This document shows, one piece after another, positions 1-9,520 of a stretch of 64,000 bases of DNA. Each line of letters begins with the position of its first letter. The first letter of the stretch is position 1. A model generated the notes under the pieces. It was not told where the DNA came from. It was given only the letters and a program-made list of their open reading frames with translations, and ran no database searches. Origin of the DNA: Azolla caroliniana (Eukaryota; Polypodiophyta); the NCBI GenBank assembly GCA_043228905.1, contig JBHGNT010000016.1, positions 11,222,001 to 11,286,000 on the forward strand. The letters are read 5' to 3'. The position numbers and the translations under genes were made by a program.

Positions 1-1160
1 GCTTTGTAGCCGGCCCAATCGGCGTCTGTGTACCCCTCGAGTCGTATTGGCATCGCGGTCTTGTAGAGGATGCCACAATCCATTGTGCCGCTCACGTATC
101 GTAGAACTCACTTAGCGCAATCCAAGTGAGTATCACACGGTGTTTGCATGAATTGGCTAAGGAGACCGACCAGATAACTGAGATCGGATCGAATGATCGT
201 GAGGTAGATGAGACTCCCGATGAGTTGCCGATACTGAGTCGGCTCACATGCTTTGGTGCCGGAGTTCGCATCGAGTTTGAGATAACGATCGAGCGGGGTT
301 GCCACGGATTTGCACTCATCCATCCTGAACTTGTATAATAAGTTGAGGATGTAGTGCCGTTGAGAGATCATGATTCTGGCAGGAGTCCGAATGACCTCGA
401 TATCGACACCTTCATGTCTGTCATCTCTAACTTGTCGGAAAGGAGGGATTTGACCTTATTGATTTCGACGAGATGCTCACCTCCAATGACTAGGTCATCC
501 ACATATAAGATGATGACGATCGGACTTGTGGAATCTCTTTATATGTAGAGGGAGTTGTCCGATTTTGACATACGAAAGCCGATTTGATGAAAATATTGCG
601 TTATCTTTGAATGCCAAGCACGCGGTGCTTGCTTGAGGCCGTAGAGTGGCTTCTTGAGTTGGCATACAGCTTTTGGATGGGTGCTCAAGTTGAAGTCGGG
701 TGGTTGTATCATGTACACCTCCTCTTCTAATTCGCCTTGTAGAAAGGCGTTCTTGACGTCCATTTGATGGAGGTGCAACCCTTTCGCCGCAGCAAGCGTA
801 ATTACGGTCCGTACCGTCGTCATCTTTGCCACCGGGGCAAAGGTCTCCTCGTAGTCAACTTCGTGCGTTTGGGCGTAGCCTTTTGCTACGAGTCGCGCTT
901 TATAGCGGTTGACGGAACCGTCGGCGTTATACTTCACTTTGTAAATCCATCTGCATCTTATCGCCTTTTTGTGTGGTGAGGTGGGAACGAGATCCCACGT
1001 CTCGTTCTTGCTTAGTGCCTGCATCTCCTCGTTCATGGCTTCGATCCATCACGGATCCTTGGTTGCTTTGGAGAATGTTTCCGGCTCGTGTATTGTCGCC
1101 ACCTTCATCATAAAGGCATAGTGATATGCCATGTAGTCGTTGTAGCCGAATCGGCTGACC
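1..1160 (-). pseudogene. pol: Copia A pol: reverse transcriptase and start of RNase H
   Basis: The conserved Copia reverse transcriptase domain starts near 1036 ([20 protein letters not shown], then KNAFLQGELEEEVYM) and continues through PLYGLKQAPRAWH at about 600-650. The catalytic YVDD box is readable at about 495-510. An internal deletion near 400-420 removes the segment that normally follows (the DLGDLHYFLG region) and shifts the frame. From 371 the text resumes as SQRHYILNLLYKF and runs to the TDADWAGYK start of the RNase H domain at the window edge. With stops and a deletion it cannot make an active enzyme. Confidence 0.93.
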
Positions 1161-1189
1161 GGATTCTTTTCACGGGTGGATGAGGGCTT

Positions 1190-2413
1190 TCTTAGCTCCG
1201 ATTGGTACATCGAAGCCGCCGAACTCATTGTCGAGTGAGTGAGTCAACTCATTGTCATCGAAGCGATCATCTTCGCCTTGCCTTTGTCCATCTTCGGGCT
1301 AGGCCGTGATGTGCTTTGATCGCTCAAAGGCTCTTGTGGTCCGCTCAGTCGGGTCGTGATCGGACTTTCTTCGGGCATGCGCGTAAGGCGATCTTCATCC
1401 TCTATCTCTTGTTCGGCGGATTCCGGGTCGAGCAGAGTCGGAGTCGAAGTTGTCTCTAGTGCGTACCAAGATGCAAACTCGTCAAAAACGACGTCTCGAC
1501 TTACTTGAGATTTTCGAGTTGAGGGGTTGTAGCACTTGTACCCCTTTTGGTCCAGTGAGTATCCTACGAGGATACATTTCTCTAACTTCGGGTCAAGCTT
1601 TTGACGCTTCTCGTCGGGGGTGTGCATGTACGCTATCGCGCCGAATATCCGGGTGTACGATAAGTCCGGCTTCTTTCCGAAGTGTTTTTCGTGCAGAGTG
1701 ACCTCATGCACGCCGGATGTTGTGCACTGGTTCATTAGGTAGACGACCGTATTTGTAGCTTCGGCCCAATATGACTTGGGCATATGCTTCTTGTTCATCA
1801 TGGCCCGTGCTACTTCAAGAATGTGCCGATTTTTGCGCTCGACTACTCCGTTTTGTTGTGGAGTGTGTCGGCAAGTGAATTCTCGCCGAATTCCTTCCTT
1901 TCAGAGATACGCCATGAAATCATATGAGAAGTACTCCTTGCCGCCATCCGATCGAAGACATCGTACATGTCAGCCCGTGGCTTTCTCAACTTCATTCTTG
2001 AATTTTTGAAAGTGTCCGAACACTTCACTCTTTTGCCGCATCAGGTAGATCCAAGTGTGCCTAGAGAAGTCGTCGATGAAGGTCACGTAGTATCGACTCC
2101 CGCCAAATGTCGTCGTCTAAGCTGGACCCCATACGTCAGAGTGGACTACGTCAAGTAGCCCTTTGCTCACGTTCCGCTCTTTCGGGAATGGGTGTCAGTG
2201 TTGCTTGCCGAATTGGCACGCTTCGCATACACCTTCAATCTCCTTCTCTTTGAATGTCAGGAGTTCGATGACGACTCCTTTTGATTTCATTGCTTTGAGT
2301 TTGTTGAGATTGATGTGGCCGATTCGCTTGTGCCATAGTTCTATGTCGGAGTTGGCTTTTGTGCTTTTTGCGAACATGGCGGATTTCATCTCGTGTGAAT
2401 CGAGAATGAACAT
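1190..2413 (-). pseudogene. pol: Copia A pol: pre-integrase domain, integrase core and linker
   Basis: The GAG-pre-integrase domain is visible at 2413-2195 (LWHKRIGHINLNKLK, CEACQFGKQH). The integrase core follows with the three acidic catalytic residues in context: FIDDFS near 2080, SDGGKEY near 1940 and QQNGVVERKNR near 1850. Past the core, 1801-1244 is open for 185 codons and contains [19 protein letters not shown], typical of the Copia integrase C-terminus, then a low-complexity linker into reverse transcriptase. A single TGA interrupts the core near 1903 and another stop follows the pre-integrase domain near 2195, so it is broken but all in one frame. Confidence 0.92.
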
Positions 2414-2656
2414 CCGACCCTCTCTTCTTCCACGCGCAATGATTCAGCCCTCTTTTTCGATGAAGCACCCTTCTCGATCGAATCGTACTTGCACACCTTG
2501 CTCAACCATTTGGCCGACCGAGACCAAATTCTTCATGATGGTGGGAACATGCAAGACATTTTTAATGTATGTTTGCTTACCTCTTTCGCTGAACGGAACA
2601 TTGCCGATGTGCCAAATCGGGTGCGTAGTGTCATCTCCGATTTCGACATAACCGGG

Positions 2657-2878
2657 TCACTCCAGCTCTCGAAGTTCAAGAAACCATTCTTTATGAGATG
2701 TCATATGGTTTGAGGCTCCGGAGTCAACAAACCATATGTCCTCCGGATTGAGGGCACTAGTTGAGGTAGAGGCCGACATAGAGTTTGCTCTATGTTTCAT
2801 CATGAACATTCCGCCACGGTCGGAGTTGTGTGCATACATTCCGTCACGATCTTCGTAGTCAGAGTTGTGCACGTACAT
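2657..2878 (-). pseudogene. pol: Copia A aspartic protease
   Basis: A 73-codon open stretch contains WFVDSGASNHMTSHKEWF, the Copia aspartic protease active site (DSGAS in place of the cellular DTG/DSG). The protease would cleave the gag-pol polyprotein. It lies in the same frame as gag upstream and integrase downstream, separated by stop codons near 2655 and 2903. Just before it is a short tandem repeat with HNSDYEDRDGMY-like units, so the linker has expanded. Confidence 0.88.
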
Positions 2879-2905
2879 TCCGCTATGATCTTCGTAGTCG
2901 GAGTT

Positions 2906-3796
2906 CTACACGTAATTCGTGAGTTGTCGACTTATGGATGCTGATTCCCGCATCTTCTTTCGGCACTCTTCTTCGTGGTGGCCGAGCTTTCCACAATATC
3001 CGCATTCGGTTGCGTTTTGATGGCTCGGGCCAGAGTGGAAGCTCCGCCTTCTTGCGAAGGTTCCTCGTTGGCTTCCGTTTTGCAACCGAAATTGGGGGTT
3101 CTTGTCGTAGGTCGGACCTCGTCCGCCTTGTCCTTGGTCGAATCGTCCTCTCGCTCGTCCGTGTCCTCTTCCTCCGTTCGAGTGGGTGTAGAGCATGTGG
3201 CCTTCTGACTCATTGCTCCTTGTACGCATGTGGTTTTCTTCGACCAATAGCATTATTTGGAGCTCGAAGAAGGAGGGAGATTTCTCCCTTGCTAGAACGG
3301 TGGTTCTCATCGCGCCGAACCGTGGTGCGAGGCCACTGAGGCATATTTGCACCATCTCATCATCATTGATACTCACGCTTATCGAGTCAAGCTAGTCGCA
3401 AATCTCCTTGATCTTCAAGGTGTATGTCGTGATAGACATGTCCATTTGTTGAATGTTGTTCAACTCTTGGTGGAGTTGAAGCCTTCTTGCGGTTGTGTTC
3501 GCCGCGAAAATCTTTCGTACATTTTCCCATGCCTCCTTCGGCATCTTGGCTTCGCGAATGTAGCCGAGCATGTGATCGTGAACACATGTCGCCAAGAAAT
3601 ACATCACGCGGCTTGCGGCTTGCTCCCATGTCGCGTATCCGGGAGCCGCTTCAGCAGGTCGGTCTTCGTGCTCTCCTTTGATGTAGCTCCAATAGCCTTG
3701 TCCGACAACGTATTGGTGCATCTTGTAATCCCAAGATGCGATGTTGTTTCGATCCAACTTCTCGGTAGGGAGAGCGTTCCCCATTTGAGTATTCAT
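2906..3796 (-). pseudogene. gag: Copia A gag with CCHC zinc knuckle
   Basis: The chosen start is the methionine at 3796, about 140 bases inside the primer site, giving LPTEKLDRNNIASWDYKMHQY, the opening of a plant Copia capsid (UBN2-like) domain. One in-frame TAG near 3389 splits the capsid. The C-terminal half carries an RG-rich stretch and a nucleocapsid zinc knuckle CGYCGKLGHHEEEC (CX2CX4HX4C) around 2960-3000. The encoded protein would form the virus-like particle that packages element RNA. Same lineage as Copia F and H below but clearly a different family. Confidence 0.92.
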
Positions 3797-3934
3797 TATG
3801 TCGATTCTTCTTCTTCTTCTTCTCTCTTCGAATGCGAGCTATGTAGCGAAGCTACGATAGCAGTGAGCCGGTTCTTCTTGAACATCGGCGTAGAGCTTAA
3901 CACACGTGGATGGGCTAGATGGAGCTACCAAACC

Positions 3935-3946
3935 GCTCTGATACCA
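3935..3946 (-). other. Copia A primer-binding site (initiator tRNA-Met)
   Basis: On the minus strand the 12 bases read tggtatcagagc, the complement of the 3' end of plant initiator tRNA-Met, directly adjacent to the LTR end at 3947. This is the usual first-strand primer site of plant Copia elements and fixes the element's orientation. Confidence 0.95.
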
Positions 3947-4339
3947 TGTGAAGAATCAAGAGATGGATTCTGTGCAACAGAATAGATATGAACTGTGTGT
4001 GTGTATGAGAGAGAGAGTGAGTGAGAGAGAGAGACAAGGAGTAAAACACAGAGAATACGCAAGGTAAAGTATATTAGCAAAGGAGAAAGACTCAACACTT
4101 TACAAGGTGGGAGGAGGGTGCTTTATATAGTCACCCTCTCTCTTCATTAACAACAAGACTCATGGAGCATGGGGAATGTGAAAGCTCATAAGTTATGTGT
4201 CATAGAATATGATTCTATGACTCATACTAAATGCTAGAATACAAAGTGGTCACATAATGGTGACTCTTGACCGTTGGAGTGTCTATTCACTCTCAAGGTG
4301 AGTTGACACACTAGACCAAGTTGAGCTTGATTCTCAACA
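3947..4339 (-). repeat. Copia A 5' LTR (393 bp)
   Basis: Bounded by TG at 3947 and CA at 4339, flush with the primer site on the left and with Copia B coding sequence on the right. Read on the minus strand it holds a TATA-like box (ctatataaagc, about 4117-4128) followed by purine/pyrimidine-rich leader DNA with GA repeats at about 4006-4036, as expected of the retrotransposon promoter and 5' leader. Confidence 0.92.
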
Positions 4340-4854
4340 TATGTCTCAACTGGCAAGCTTCATGGAGAGGGGGGAGCAAGGTCAAATCGTCTACAAGTTG
4401 AAGAAGAGCCTATATGGCCTCAAGAAACTGCCAAAAATGTGGTATTAGAAGTTTGATACTTACATCCGCTAGCTCAGCTACAATCGGTCGGACTCCAACC
4501 CATGCATGTACATTTGGCAATTGGTTGACGAGTCCCGGATCTACCTGATCCTATATGTCGACGATATGTTGATTGCAGAGAGCAGTCAAGTAGAAATCGG
4601 AAGACTAAAGCAGAGCCTTCACAATAAATTCTCGATGAACGAACTCGGACAAGCTTGACACATCTTGGGTATGAGGATCGAGTGAAATCGGATGACGAAG
4701 ACTCTCCCGGCTCTCCCAGTCTGATTATATTTGAAACATGCTAAAAAGGTTTAACATGGAGAATGCTAAGCGAGAACCGACTCCGCTCCCAACGTCGACA
4801 CGACTAACGGACAAGAACTCCTTCGACCGACGAAGAAAGAAAGCTGATGAAAGT

Positions 4855-4985
4855 GGTACGTGATTTGGGTTTAGAACGTCGTGAGACAGTTCGGTTCCTA
4901 TCTACCATTGGTTTGCCGAGAACTGCGAGAAGCTTACCCTAGTACGAGAGGACTAGGTTGAGTCAACCTATGGTGTTCCGGTTGC
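4855..4985 (+). pseudogene. rrn26: Mitochondrial 26S rRNA 3' fragment inserted in nuclear DNA (NUMT)
   Basis: The stretch reads as domain V/VI of a large-subunit rRNA: ttagaacgtcgtgagacagt, then cctatctaccattggt, then the sarcin-ricin loop core agtacgagaggac at 4941-4953. The spacing and bases between these landmarks match the plant mitochondrial form better than the chloroplast or nuclear form. It interrupts Copia B coding sequence, which resumes near 5270. Only about 130 bases of a 3-kb gene are present, so it is not a functional rRNA. Confidence 0.85.
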
Positions 4986-5268
4986 TCAACATAACCAAGC
5001 AAGCGGTCGAGCTGGGAGGGTCGGGTCATTTGACGAGAATGAGGAGGCCGATTTCTTCTGTTCAAGCTGCCTGCTAGAGAAAGGAGTGAGAATGAGGAGC
5101 CGGCCTTACCGTCGTGGCTAGGCCCACGGGTTGGTTCCTCCGGGCCCAAGGCCAGGGCCTTGGCGGGTTTACGGTGCGACAACAAGCGGCGGGCGCTGCC
5201 CACAGGGAGGATAATTTGCTTTCCCCCTCCCTCCAAGGGAAGTATCCTCTTTAACAACCAACAGAGCT
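4986..5268. other. Probable continuation of the mitochondrial insert, origin unresolved
   Basis: GC-rich sequence lying between the rRNA fragment and the point where Copia B resumes. It does not follow the expected rRNA continuation (no tail with the final 26S helices), has no Copia coding content, and ends near the phrase ctccctccaagggaagtatc. It is most simply rearranged mitochondrial intergenic DNA inserted together with the rRNA piece, but I cannot identify it. Confidence 0.4.
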
Positions 5269-5775
5269 CAATGGAAAGATACCCTATGCATCAGCTATAG
5301 GAAGTATCATGTACGCAATGGTGGCGACCCGACCTAATCTTGCATATGCCATAGGGGTCATCAACCAGTACATGTCGAACCTAGGAGGAAGCATTGGGAG
5401 GCAATCATGCACTGCTTCCGGTATTTGCGAGGAACTGAAGATGTATAGTGAACTTTTGGATCAGTCAATCTGATAGAAGTCGAAGGCTATACAAACTCTG
5501 ACTATGCTAGCAATCCAGACAATCAGAAGTCGACATCATGCTATATATTCACCTATGGCAGTGGCACCATATCATGGAGGTTGAAATTGCAAGAGTGCAT
5601 GACCCTATTGACCACAAAGGCTGAGTACATAGCCGCGTCGGAAGCGGCCAAGGAAGCAATCTGGTTGCGCCGACTATTGGCCGATTTTTCAACGACAAGC
5701 CGAATTGACCATCCAGCGCCGGCCATTTATTATGACTCACAAAGTGCAATACACCTCATTCGGAACCTAGTCTAT

Positions 5776-6094
5776 TGTTATCCGTATAGGTGTACGGGAG
5801 GGTTAGGTGTAATGAGGAAGGTGGTGTGTGAGGTGTAATATGAAATGTGAATGTGTGAGTGTTAGGTGAGGTAAGTAGGTGTACCTACGTCCATTCGGCT
5901 TTTTCTAAAGATCTTTTATTATATAAATCCTCACTCATGGGGCATGAAAAAATGATATCGAAGCTACTCTAAATTGTGTCTGTCTCGATTCTCTCTCTCT
6001 CTCATTCGTTCTCTCTGTGCATCTCATCTCCCCCTCTCTCTCCTCTCACACTCGAACCCCCCTTGGGAGTGGCTCCACCCCCCACCCATAAACA
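5776..6094 (+). repeat. 5' LTR of the non-autonomous element
   Basis: Begins TGTTATCCGTATAGGTG and ends about ataaaca. It is closely similar over its length to 8708-9033. It contains a TATA box (ttatataaatcc at about 5919-5930) followed by CT-rich leader sequence, consistent with a plus-strand promoter. The start interrupts the Copia B RNase H codons after NLVY. Confidence 0.88.
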
Positions 6095-6110
6095 CATGGC
6101 ACGCCCTACG
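6095..6110 (+). other. Primer-binding site of the non-autonomous element
   Basis: catggcacgccctacg lies immediately inside the 5' LTR. Its tggcacgccc core is the same as in Gypsy C (29578-29590 on the minus strand) and is the exact reverse complement of gggcgtgcca at the other end of the element. I cannot name the tRNA. Confidence 0.65.
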
Positions 6111-6214
6111 GTCTACCACCCTTGAGGAGAAGTCTCTCTTTCCCTCATTGTTCCCCTATGTGTCTCTAGGTCTTCATCTTTATGTTGTGTGTGTTTGTGC
6201 CACTCTATTGCTTG

Positions 6215-6850
6215 TATGCAGGAGGAAGAAGCAGATTCAGAAATTAATAAATTGCAAGAAACTAACAATCTAACACCTTCTAAATCACTCCATCAAGAGG
6301 TTCATGGCAGAGTTTGAAGGAAATGGCAACAGTAGCCATAGCTAACCTATTCTGGAATCAAGTGGTGAAGTCACTTGTATATCTGGTTTTGTGCCAAGAT
6401 CTGCCAATGATTCAAGTTTAGAGAAAAGAGGAATGCAGGTCATGAGCAAGGAAGATAAAGACGCATATGATCGATGTATAATGATGTATCAACAGAGTGC
6501 TTGTGCTCCATTAATGATCTTCTTTGATTCTCATGAAGGGTTTGTGGTGGAACCGGATAGTGAGATCAAGTATTTAACCATTGTAGCAGAGTATATAGGT
6601 GATGTAGATTATATAAGCAAACGTAAAAGAGTGGCAGAGATGATAGAGTTAGCATTATTATGGGTTTACTCCTTCCAAATTTTCTAGATAAGGATCGGGT
6701 CATATGTCCTAATAAAAGAGGCCACATTGCTCTATTTGTATCAAGTATCATTAACCATACACTGGAAGGGAAGGGAAGAAGAAACAAAACCTAAGGTGTA
6801 TAAGGTTCAATATTGAAGAGAAAACACATGCTTTGTTTATTTCCATAGAC
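6215..6850 (+). pseudogene. Captured fragment of an ATXR5/ATXR6-type histone H3K27 monomethyltransferase
   Basis: Readable in successive frames: KEMATVAIA near 6320-6345, then VPRSANDSSLEKRGMQVMSKED at 6391-6450, FFDSHEGFVVE near 6530, KYLTIVAEYIGDVDY at about 6568-6612, then after a frame change VICPNKRGHIALFV and IINHTLEG near 6700-6765, and KKQNLRCIRFNIEE near 6780-6820. This order of motifs is that of the SET region of plant ATXR5/6 proteins, which monomethylate histone H3 lysine 27 in heterochromatin. The PHD finger and the final YYDYNGYEHEY-type post-SET segment are missing. Frameshifts and stops mean no enzyme is made. A tgtatgcag just before the coding text looks like a retained 3' splice site, hinting at capture from genomic DNA. 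Same strand as the element. Identification is from remembered family motifs. Confidence 0.8.
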
Positions 6851-6869
6851 AACAAGAGCCAAACGGACA

Positions 6870-7800
6870 CAGAGTCGGCTGGTGGATAAAGACGACCAGC
6901 GCACTGAGTCAGCAGCCGGATGGCAGCAACTACCCATGCAGATGGTTCAGCAACCGACTAGCCGAGATGGCCAAAGTCCGGCCAGAAAGACACAACCGAA
7001 CAGAGAGTCGGCCGAACAGATGACCATGGCTAGCCGGCTAAGACCATCGGACAACGTCGGCATATAGCAACGGCCGAGAAACGTCGGCCAAGTGACAGCC
7101 GAGAAGCCAAGAGAGGGCCGAGATGCGGCCGAAAAGCAATGGTCGAGAAGCACGAGAGAAAGCGGCCGGGCAGACGAGATTCGGCCCAGCCACGACCAAG
7201 AAGCCGAGAGTACAGCACGGCAAAGAAACAACCGAGATGTGGCCAGGACACAGCCGCGAGAGGGCCGAGAAGCCAAGAGACGGCCCAGTCATGGCCGAGA
7301 GTCAACCAAGCACGGCCTGAGAAGCCGAGAGTCAGCCCAAGCACGGCTGAGAAAGCGGTCGTGAACTATAAAATCGATCAAGAAGCCGAGTGACGACCAA
7401 TTCATAGCTGAGCGACGGCCACGAGATGGTCCAGCCATGGTCGAGAGGCTGAGATTCGGCCCAGCCACAGCTGAGAAAACGACCGAGAAGCCAAGAGTCG
7501 GCCAAGCCACGGCTGAGCGTCAGCCAATATATGGCCGAAAGCGACGGCCGAGCATCGAGAATAGGCCGAGAGACGGCCCAACCACAACCACGGCCGAGAA
7601 GCTGAGATGCAACCAAATAGGAGCGGCCGAGGGACAATTGGCCAAGCACTAGCACAGCTGCAAGGACGGCCGAGAGCCAAGCGACGACCGCGAATGGCTA
7701 CTACCAAGAAATGCGATGGCCGGACAGACGACGGCGGCCGTCCAACAAAGGAATTTAGCAAAAAGGCCATGGACAGCCGACAAGCTGGCCGATGGACAGA
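6870..7800. repeat. Degenerate short-unit GC-rich repeat block
   Basis: About 0.9 kb made of loose variations on ggccgagaagcc, cggccaagc and cggcccagcca, with units of roughly 10-15 bases and no exact period. The composition opens all six frames, which gives long overlapping reading frames rich in Arg, Glu, Pro and Ser (plus) or Leu, Gly, Ser and Trp (minus). None has recognisable domains. I read it as an expanded simple repeat inside the non-autonomous element. Confidence 0.7.
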
Positions 7801-8280
7801 AAATCGGAGCAGCCAACTGCCAAAAAGAAGGGGAAAATAAAAGTAAAAACAAAAGCAAACGAACAACAAGAAGAGGAAGAATGAGTTGGAGTCATGGAAG
7901 ATGCAGTGGTTGCTGCAAGCGGATGAAAACACAAAGACAAAAGAAACAAAGAACAACAACAACACACAACAAGAGAAGAAGGGAGGGAAAGTGAAGATGG
8001 AGCAGCAGAAAGAAGACGCCGAAGAAGAAAGGACCTACACAAAGAGACATATAGACCTTCGATTGAGACTGTAGATGAGCAGAAGATGACTGAACCAAGA
8101 AAACTAAGGAACAAGAAAGAGAACAAAGCATTGTTTCTGTCGCAACAGAGATAGAAGAGATAGAGAAGGAGAAGAGAAAGAAGAAAGAAGAAAGAAAGAA
8201 AAGGGTACAGAAGAAACCGAAACCTAAAAAGACGAAGAGAAAGGGAAAGGCATCACCACGAATTTTAGACGAAGGCACGA
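7800..8280 (+). repeat. Purine-rich block of the non-autonomous element
   Basis: A strongly purine-biased strand (gaagaaag, agaagaagg and similar) without coding signal. Such tracts occur near the 3' end of plant LTR elements and could supply plus-strand priming sites, but it lies about 400 bases from the 3' LTR, so that role is not shown. Confidence 0.5.
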
Positions 8281-8669
8281 CGAAAATTTTCGAAAACCAA
8301 AGGATTGTAAATAAATTTCAAAAATATAAGGGCAGCTACTAGAATTTCAACAACTGAGGGGTACGATATAGAATTTTGAAAAATTGATGGAACAAAAACT
8401 TATCACCACTCACACCAATGTAGAAAAAATATATGTATACACTTCCACCCACAATCATTTTTAAACCCTGAACGACTTTATCACAATGGACCAGCCGATT
8501 GGTGTGTGATCCAATCGTGCGTTATGCTGACCGAACGAGAAGGTTCGTGTTATGCCAGCTCCGATCGAAGTTATCGATCGTAGAGAAATGTTCCGGTCAA
8601 GGGATTTCCGACCGTCAAAAGAAGACCGATGGAGTTTCCGGTCAACGAGTTTTTGGCATGGGCTTGTGG

Positions 8670-8707
8670 GTACGACGTGCAATGCGATGTCCCACGGGCG
8701 TGCCAAG
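8670..8707 (+). other. Conserved 3' internal terminal motif of the non-autonomous element
   Basis: Ends gtcccacgggcgtgccaag immediately before the 3' LTR. The same motif precedes the 3' LTR of Gypsy D (27594-27630) and of Gypsy C (reverse complement at 9521-9558), including an upstream cgacg...caa segment. It replaces the purine tract normally found next to a 3' LTR. Confidence 0.75.
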
Positions 8708-9033
8708 TGTTACCCGTATAGGTGTACGGGAGGGTTAGGTGCAATGTGGAAGGTGGTGTGTGAGGTGTAATATGAAATGTGAATGTGTGAGTGTTAGGTG
8801 AGGTAAGTAGGTGTACCTACGTCCATTCGGCTTTTTCTAAAGATCTTCTATTATATAAATCCTCACTCATGGGGCATGAAAAAATGATATCGAAGTTACT
8901 CTAAATTGTGTCTGTCTCGATTCTCTCTCTCTCTCATTCGTTTTCTCTGTGCATCTCATCTCTCCCTCTCTCTCCTCTCACGCTCGAACCCCCTTGGGAG
9001 GGGGGTGGAGCCGATCTTGGCTCCACCCCCCAC
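8708..9033 (+). repeat. 3' LTR of the non-autonomous element
   Basis: Begins TGTTACCCGTATAGGTG and tracks the 5' LTR with scattered substitutions and a short insertion near 9000-9020. The last bases of the 5' LTR (ccataaaca) are missing here; the sequence passes directly into the Gypsy C 3' LTR, which lacks its own first bases. A small deletion at the junction explains both. Confidence 0.85.
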
Positions 9034-9520
9034 GAACCGTTCTATTGGAAACACCTTCGATATGCCTACAAGCTATCGGTATCAAGGGAAGTGTAACGTG
9101 AAAACTTGTGCACGGAGGCATCGTTAGGGGAAGGAAACAGAGAGTATACCCGGAATAGAGCCCGAGTCATATACGTAGTTGAGACCTTAGAAATAGCGGC
9201 ACACAGATGAAAACAACAAGAGCTAATAGATATGTATTACTGCAAACAGTTATCGATGATTACAAAAAACACGGCCCACAGCCGGTGACCTTACAAAGCT
9301 CTTATACTATGAAACGACCTTGCCTAGGCTCTCGATATCTCCCTCTTTCTCCGAGGTACGCAGACCTCGGTTTATATACTTTTTCTTCATATAGAGCTGA
9401 GCGCTCGGCTGACTGTGAGGCTCGAAACTCGGCGTTTACCTAACTCTACCTTACCTACTCGCCTTACCTACCGGCGTATTTACATTTAACTAATTTTATA
9501 TTTTTGGCCTATGGACAACA
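9034..9520 (-). repeat. Gypsy C 3' LTR
   Basis: Aligns along its length with 29594-30026, sharing caccttcgata, ctatcggt, cggtgaccttacaa and the end ctatggacaaca / cctctggacaaca. On the minus strand it contains a TATA-like box (agtatataaacc near 9370-9381). Its first few bases are lost at the junction with the non-autonomous element. Confidence 0.85.

Larger units (their letters stand above)
1..4339 (-). mobile_element. Copia A, Ty1/Copia LTR retrotransposon, truncated by the window edge
   Basis: Reading right to left on the minus strand the order is LTR (3947-4339), tRNA-Met primer site, gag, aspartic protease, integrase, reverse transcriptase and start of RNase H, which is the Ty1/Copia order. 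Gag, protease, integrase and most of reverse transcriptase lie in one reading frame from 3796 down to about 540, interrupted by single in-frame stops; a deletion near 400 shifts the frame. The element is therefore a decayed single polyprotein. It sits in Copia B: the flanking base pairs 4340-4344 (tatgt) resume the Copia B reverse transcriptase reading frame exactly at the LTR end. The second LTR and matching target-site copy lie outside the window. Confidence 0.95.
4340..5775 (+). pseudogene. pol: Copia B pol fragment (reverse transcriptase to RNase H), host of three insertions
   Basis: Translation starts mid-domain with YM, then [16 protein letters not shown], a YVDDML catalytic box at about 4555-4575 and IPYASAIGSIMYAMVATRP after 5275. 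It ends in RNase H text AEYIAASEAAKEAIWLRR and YDSQSAIHLIRNLVY at 5740-5775. Several frames and stops are needed, so this is a pseudogene. It is interrupted at the left by Copia A, in the middle by a mitochondrial insert (4855-5268), and at the right by the non-autonomous element at 5776. The closest relative in the window is Copia E (44824-47625). Gag, protease and integrase are not visible and would lie outside the window. Confidence 0.88.
5776..9033 (+). mobile_element. Non-autonomous LTR retrotransposon (LARD-like) carrying a captured host gene fragment
   Basis: Two direct LTRs (5776-6094 and 8708-about 9033) flank 2.6 kb that encodes no gag or pol. Orientation is given by a primer site (tggcacgccc at 6097) inside the left LTR, by the conserved 3' terminal motif at 8670-8707, and by a TATA box on the plus strand in the left LTR. 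The interior has three parts: a host SET-domain gene fragment (about 6215-6850), a degenerate GGCC/CGAGA repeat block (6870-7800) and a purine-rich block (7800-8280). Primer motif and 3' terminal motif match those of Gypsy C, so it was probably moved in trans by Gypsy C/D-type enzymes. The right end abuts the Gypsy C LTR with a small deletion and no target-site copy. Confidence 0.85.

Noticed and set aside
4855-4985. Functional rRNA gene
   Set aside because: Only about 130 bases of the large-subunit rRNA are present, inside a broken Copia reverse transcriptase.
6391-6687. Functional SET-domain gene
   Set aside because: No ATG start, frameshifts and stops, missing PHD finger and post-SET end, and location inside a retroelement.
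6947-7965. Several long overlapping reading frames on both strands
   Set aside because: They come from GGCC/CGAGA repeats that remove stops in all frames; no domain or homologous partner is visible.
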